Positions 62,290 to 64,000 of a DNA stretch of 64,000 nt are shown here, one piece after another. The stretch is taken from assembly GCF_021404465.1 (NCBI RefSeq), contig NZ_JABFTT010000008.1, positions 1-64,000 on the forward strand, written 5' to 3'. Origin of the DNA: Billgrantia zhangzhouensis. Lineage in GTDB: Bacteria > Pseudomonadota > Gammaproteobacteria > Pseudomonadales > Halomonadaceae. The position numbers were made by a program, and so were the translations under genes. The notes under the pieces were generated by a model. The model had not been told where the DNA came from. It was given only the letters and a program-made list of their open reading frames with translations, and did not search any database. Each line of letters starts with the position of its first letter. Position 1 is the first letter of the stretch.

Positions 62290-63290
62290 GCCGTCAATCG
62301 CGCGAGAGCGGCTTGAGCCGCCGTCAGCCTCCCGCGCCGCCACGCGGCGCCCGCAGCCAGCGCACGCGTTCCTCGAGCCGTTTTCGCGGCTGGCTGCGCC
62401 ACCATCGCGCCATGTGCCTGGACAGCGCACGGCGGTTGCTGCGAGCCCCCATTGGCAGCCTGCTCACCATGCTCGCCATCGCCATCGCCCTGGTGCTACC
62501 GGCAGCGCTGTGGCTGGCGCTGGACAGTGCGCGTCTGCTCGATGCCGAACTCGAGGAGAGTGCTACGCTCACTGCCTATCTGGAACATCGTGTCGATGAG
62601 GCCCAGGCTGAGCGCATCGACGAGGCGGTGAATGCCCACGAGGGGGTGTCGCGTACCCGGCTGATCAGCGCCGCCGAGGGCATGGCCGAGTTCCAGCAGG
62701 CGCTGGGGCTGGCCGATGCTCTGGGCCGGCTCGAGGACAATCCGCTACCGGCCAGTATCGTGGTGGTGCCGGTGGACCCGGCTCCCGAGGCCGTGCGTCA
62801 GCTGGCCGGAGAGCTCGAGGCGCTGAGCGGCGTCGACGAGGTGCGCCTCGACCTGGCCTGGCTCGAGCGGTTGCGTCACCTGGCCGAGCTGGGCAGCCGC
62901 CTGGCGCTGGCGCTGGCGGTGCTGTTCGGCTTGGGCGTGCTGCTGGTGGTGGGCAACACCATTCGTCTGGCGGTGGAGAGCCGTCGCCAGGAGATCGAGG
63001 TGGTGATGCTGATCGGTGCCACCCACGCCTTCGTGCGGCGGCCGTTTCTCTACAGCGGGGCCTGGTACGGCCTCGGCGGTGGCCTGCTCGCCTGGGGGCT
63101 GCTGGGGCTCGGCAACCAGTGGCTGGCGGTGCCGGTCAGCGCGCTGGCGGCCAGCTACGGTGCCACCTTCAGCCTGCCCCGCCTGGGGCTGGAGGGCTCG
63201 GCAACGCTACTATTGTGCAGTACACTATTGGGCTGGCTGGGTGCCTGGATCGCTGTGAGCCGCCACCTCGCGGAGGTGCGGCCGCGGTAA
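62286..63290 (+). CDS. ftsX: cell division protein FtsX
   Basis: 334 aa. Arg-rich cytoplasmic N-terminus, then transmembrane segment APIGSLLTMLAIAIALVLPA, a periplasmic extracellular loop (about 80-190) and three C-terminal segments (LALALAVLFGLGVLLVVGN, YSGAWYGLGGGLLAWGLLGLG, LLLCSTLLGWLGAW). It is the FtsE membrane partner. ATG overlaps ftsE. The last codons lie in a tandem duplication. Confidence 0.95.
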   Translation: MSRQSRESGLSRRQPPAPPRGARSQRTRSSSRFRGWLRHHRAMCLDSARRLLRAPIGSLLTMLAIAIALVLPAALWLALDSARLLDAELEESATLTAYLEHRVDEAQAERIDEAVNAHEGVSRTRLISAAEGMAEFQQALGLADALGRLEDNPLPASIVVVPVDPAPEAVRQLAGELEALSGVDEVRLDLAWLERLRHLAELGSRLALALAVLFGLGVLLVVGNTIRLAVESRRQEIEVVMLIGATHAFVRRPFLYSGAWYGLGGGLLAWGLLGLGNQWLAVPVSALAASYGATFSLPRLGLEGSATLLLCSTLLGWLGAWIAVSRHLAEVRPR

Positions 63291-63315
63291 AGAGCGGAGG
63301 TTCGGCCGCGGTAAA
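63270..63315 (+). repeat. tandem duplication at the end of ftsX
   Basis: GCGGAGGTGCGGCCGCGGTAA followed by A (63270-63291) and GCGGAGGTTCGGCCGCGGTAA followed by A (63294-63315): two 22-bp units at 24-bp spacing with one mismatch. The first includes the ftsX stop codon, so the second is a non-coding echo of the gene end. Confidence 0.85.
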
Positions 63316-63453
63316 AGGTCGCAGGAAAATACTGCGCTAGCGACTGCGCCCAGCATCTGCCACGCTGTCGGCAGGAATAGGGAACATTATCGACTTTCAC
63401 CCGTCTAAACGGGCGACTGAACCGTACATAGGTTTTCAAGGAGACAACCTGCA

Positions 63454-64000
63454 ATGAGCACCAGTCTTCTGCCGGTGGGTCATCTCTCGCCAGGGCATGA
63501 CCTCAACGGGTACATCCAGGCGGTCAACGGCATTCCCATGCTCACCGCCGAGGAAGAGCGCGAACTCGCCTTCCGCCTTCACGAAGAGGGCGACCTGGAG
63601 GCGGCGCGTCGTCTGGTGTTGTCGCATCTGCGCTTCGTGGTCCATATCGCGCGAAGCTATTCCGGCTACGGCCTGCCACAGGCCGACCTGATCCAGGAAG
63701 GCAACGTGGGCCTGATGAAGGCCGTCAAGCGCTTCGACCCCAACCAGGGGGTGCGCCTAGTCTCCTTTGCCGTGCATTGGATCAAGGCCGAGATACACGA
63801 ATTCGTGTTGCGCAACTGGCGTATCGTCAAGATCGCCACCACCAAGGCCCAGCGCAAGCTGTTCTTTAACCTGCGCAGCGCCAAGAAGCGTCTGGCCTGG
63901 CTGAATAACGACGAGGTCGACGCCATTGCCCGCGATCTCGACGTCAAGCCCGAGGTCGTGCGCGAGATGGAAGGGCGCCTGGCGGCACACGACGCTGGTT
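63454..64000 (+). CDS. rpoH: RNA polymerase heat-shock sigma factor RpoH (sigma-32), 5' part
   Basis: 182 codons visible; the gene runs off the window end. [22 protein letters not shown], region 2.2-2.4 ([42 protein letters not shown]) and the RpoH box QRKLFFNLR are clear. AAGGAGACAACCTGCA precedes the ATG. It directs transcription of heat-shock chaperones and proteases. The order ftsYEX-rpoH is conserved. Confidence 0.95.
   Translation, partial: MSTSLLPVGHLSPGHDLNGYIQAVNGIPMLTAEEERELAFRLHEEGDLEAARRLVLSHLRFVVHIARSYSGYGLPQADLIQEGNVGLMKAVKRFDPNQGVRLVSFAVHWIKAEIHEFVLRNWRIVKIATTKAQRKLFFNLRSAKKRLAWLNNDEVDAIARDLDVKPEVVREMEGRLAAHDAG

Overview
The window looks like a chromosomal segment of a halophilic gammaproteobacterium of the Halomonadaceae (Halomonas-like). 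This is inferred from the high GC content, the gene orders (corB-ypjD-ffh-rpsP-rimM-trmD-rplS, ftsY-ftsE-ftsX-rpoH, minCDE, xerD-dsbC...recJ...prfB-lysS) and the protein flavour. No species call is possible from sequence alone. It is almost entirely core genome: I see no prophage, CRISPR array or complete insertion sequence. It does hold dispersed short repeats and some gene relics.

Layout. 1-0.3 kb: the 5S rRNA end of an rrn operon and its terminators. 0.3-2.5 kb: a LysR regulator divergent from a D-tartrate dehydratase. 2.6-12.8 kb: housekeeping and stress genes (lipoprotein, Tim44-like, isochorismatase-like, yaaA, tas, Sel1-repeat protein, exonuclease, LOG, DUF501, ybaK, thioesterase, membrane protein, MalY/PatB C-S lyase), with a 34-codon relic of a zinc-type alcohol dehydrogenase downstream of LOG. 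12.8-16.6 kb: cnoX, divergent from a vWA / protein-kinase-like / PP2C triad (the TerY-P or YegL-YegI-YegK type). 16.6-31.6 kb: initiator tRNA with a decayed partial duplicate, phaB, a DUF349 protein, minCDE, sbcB, an M16 protease, a catalytically degenerate SRAP protein, TetR, an acyltransferase, corB and ypjD. 31.9-35.9 kb: ffh and the rpsP operon. 35.9-51.5 kb: the xerD-dsbC-recJ-prfB-lysS backbone, interrupted by hom-thrC and by a block of yitT, a VOC protein, a copper-ATPase operon and fadL. 51.7-57.6 kb: a small conserved protein, modE facing modABC, and an MFS exporter. 57.6-64 kb: bolA, a HolD-like gene, rimI, zapB, rsmD, ftsYEX and the start of rpoH.

How genes work together. The molybdate genes form a self-contained regulon with a recognisable ModE operator upstream of modA. 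The copper locus is one operon (merR-copA-24-codon membrane peptide) behind a MerR-type promoter with a 20-bp spacer and a perfect 7-bp palindrome. The vWA/kinase/phosphatase triad is likely one signalling unit. FtsY/Ffh (SRP pathway) and FtsEX/ZapB/MinCDE (division) are well represented.

Most notable for follow-up are two inverted copies of a roughly 100-bp intergenic element. They have long terminal inverted repeats and two internal hairpins, one with compensatory base changes. Others are two MITE-like elements that each abut a stop codon, the 24-aa peptide coupled to copA, the metal-ligand pattern of the MerR sensor, and the SRAP protein lacking all four catalytic residues.
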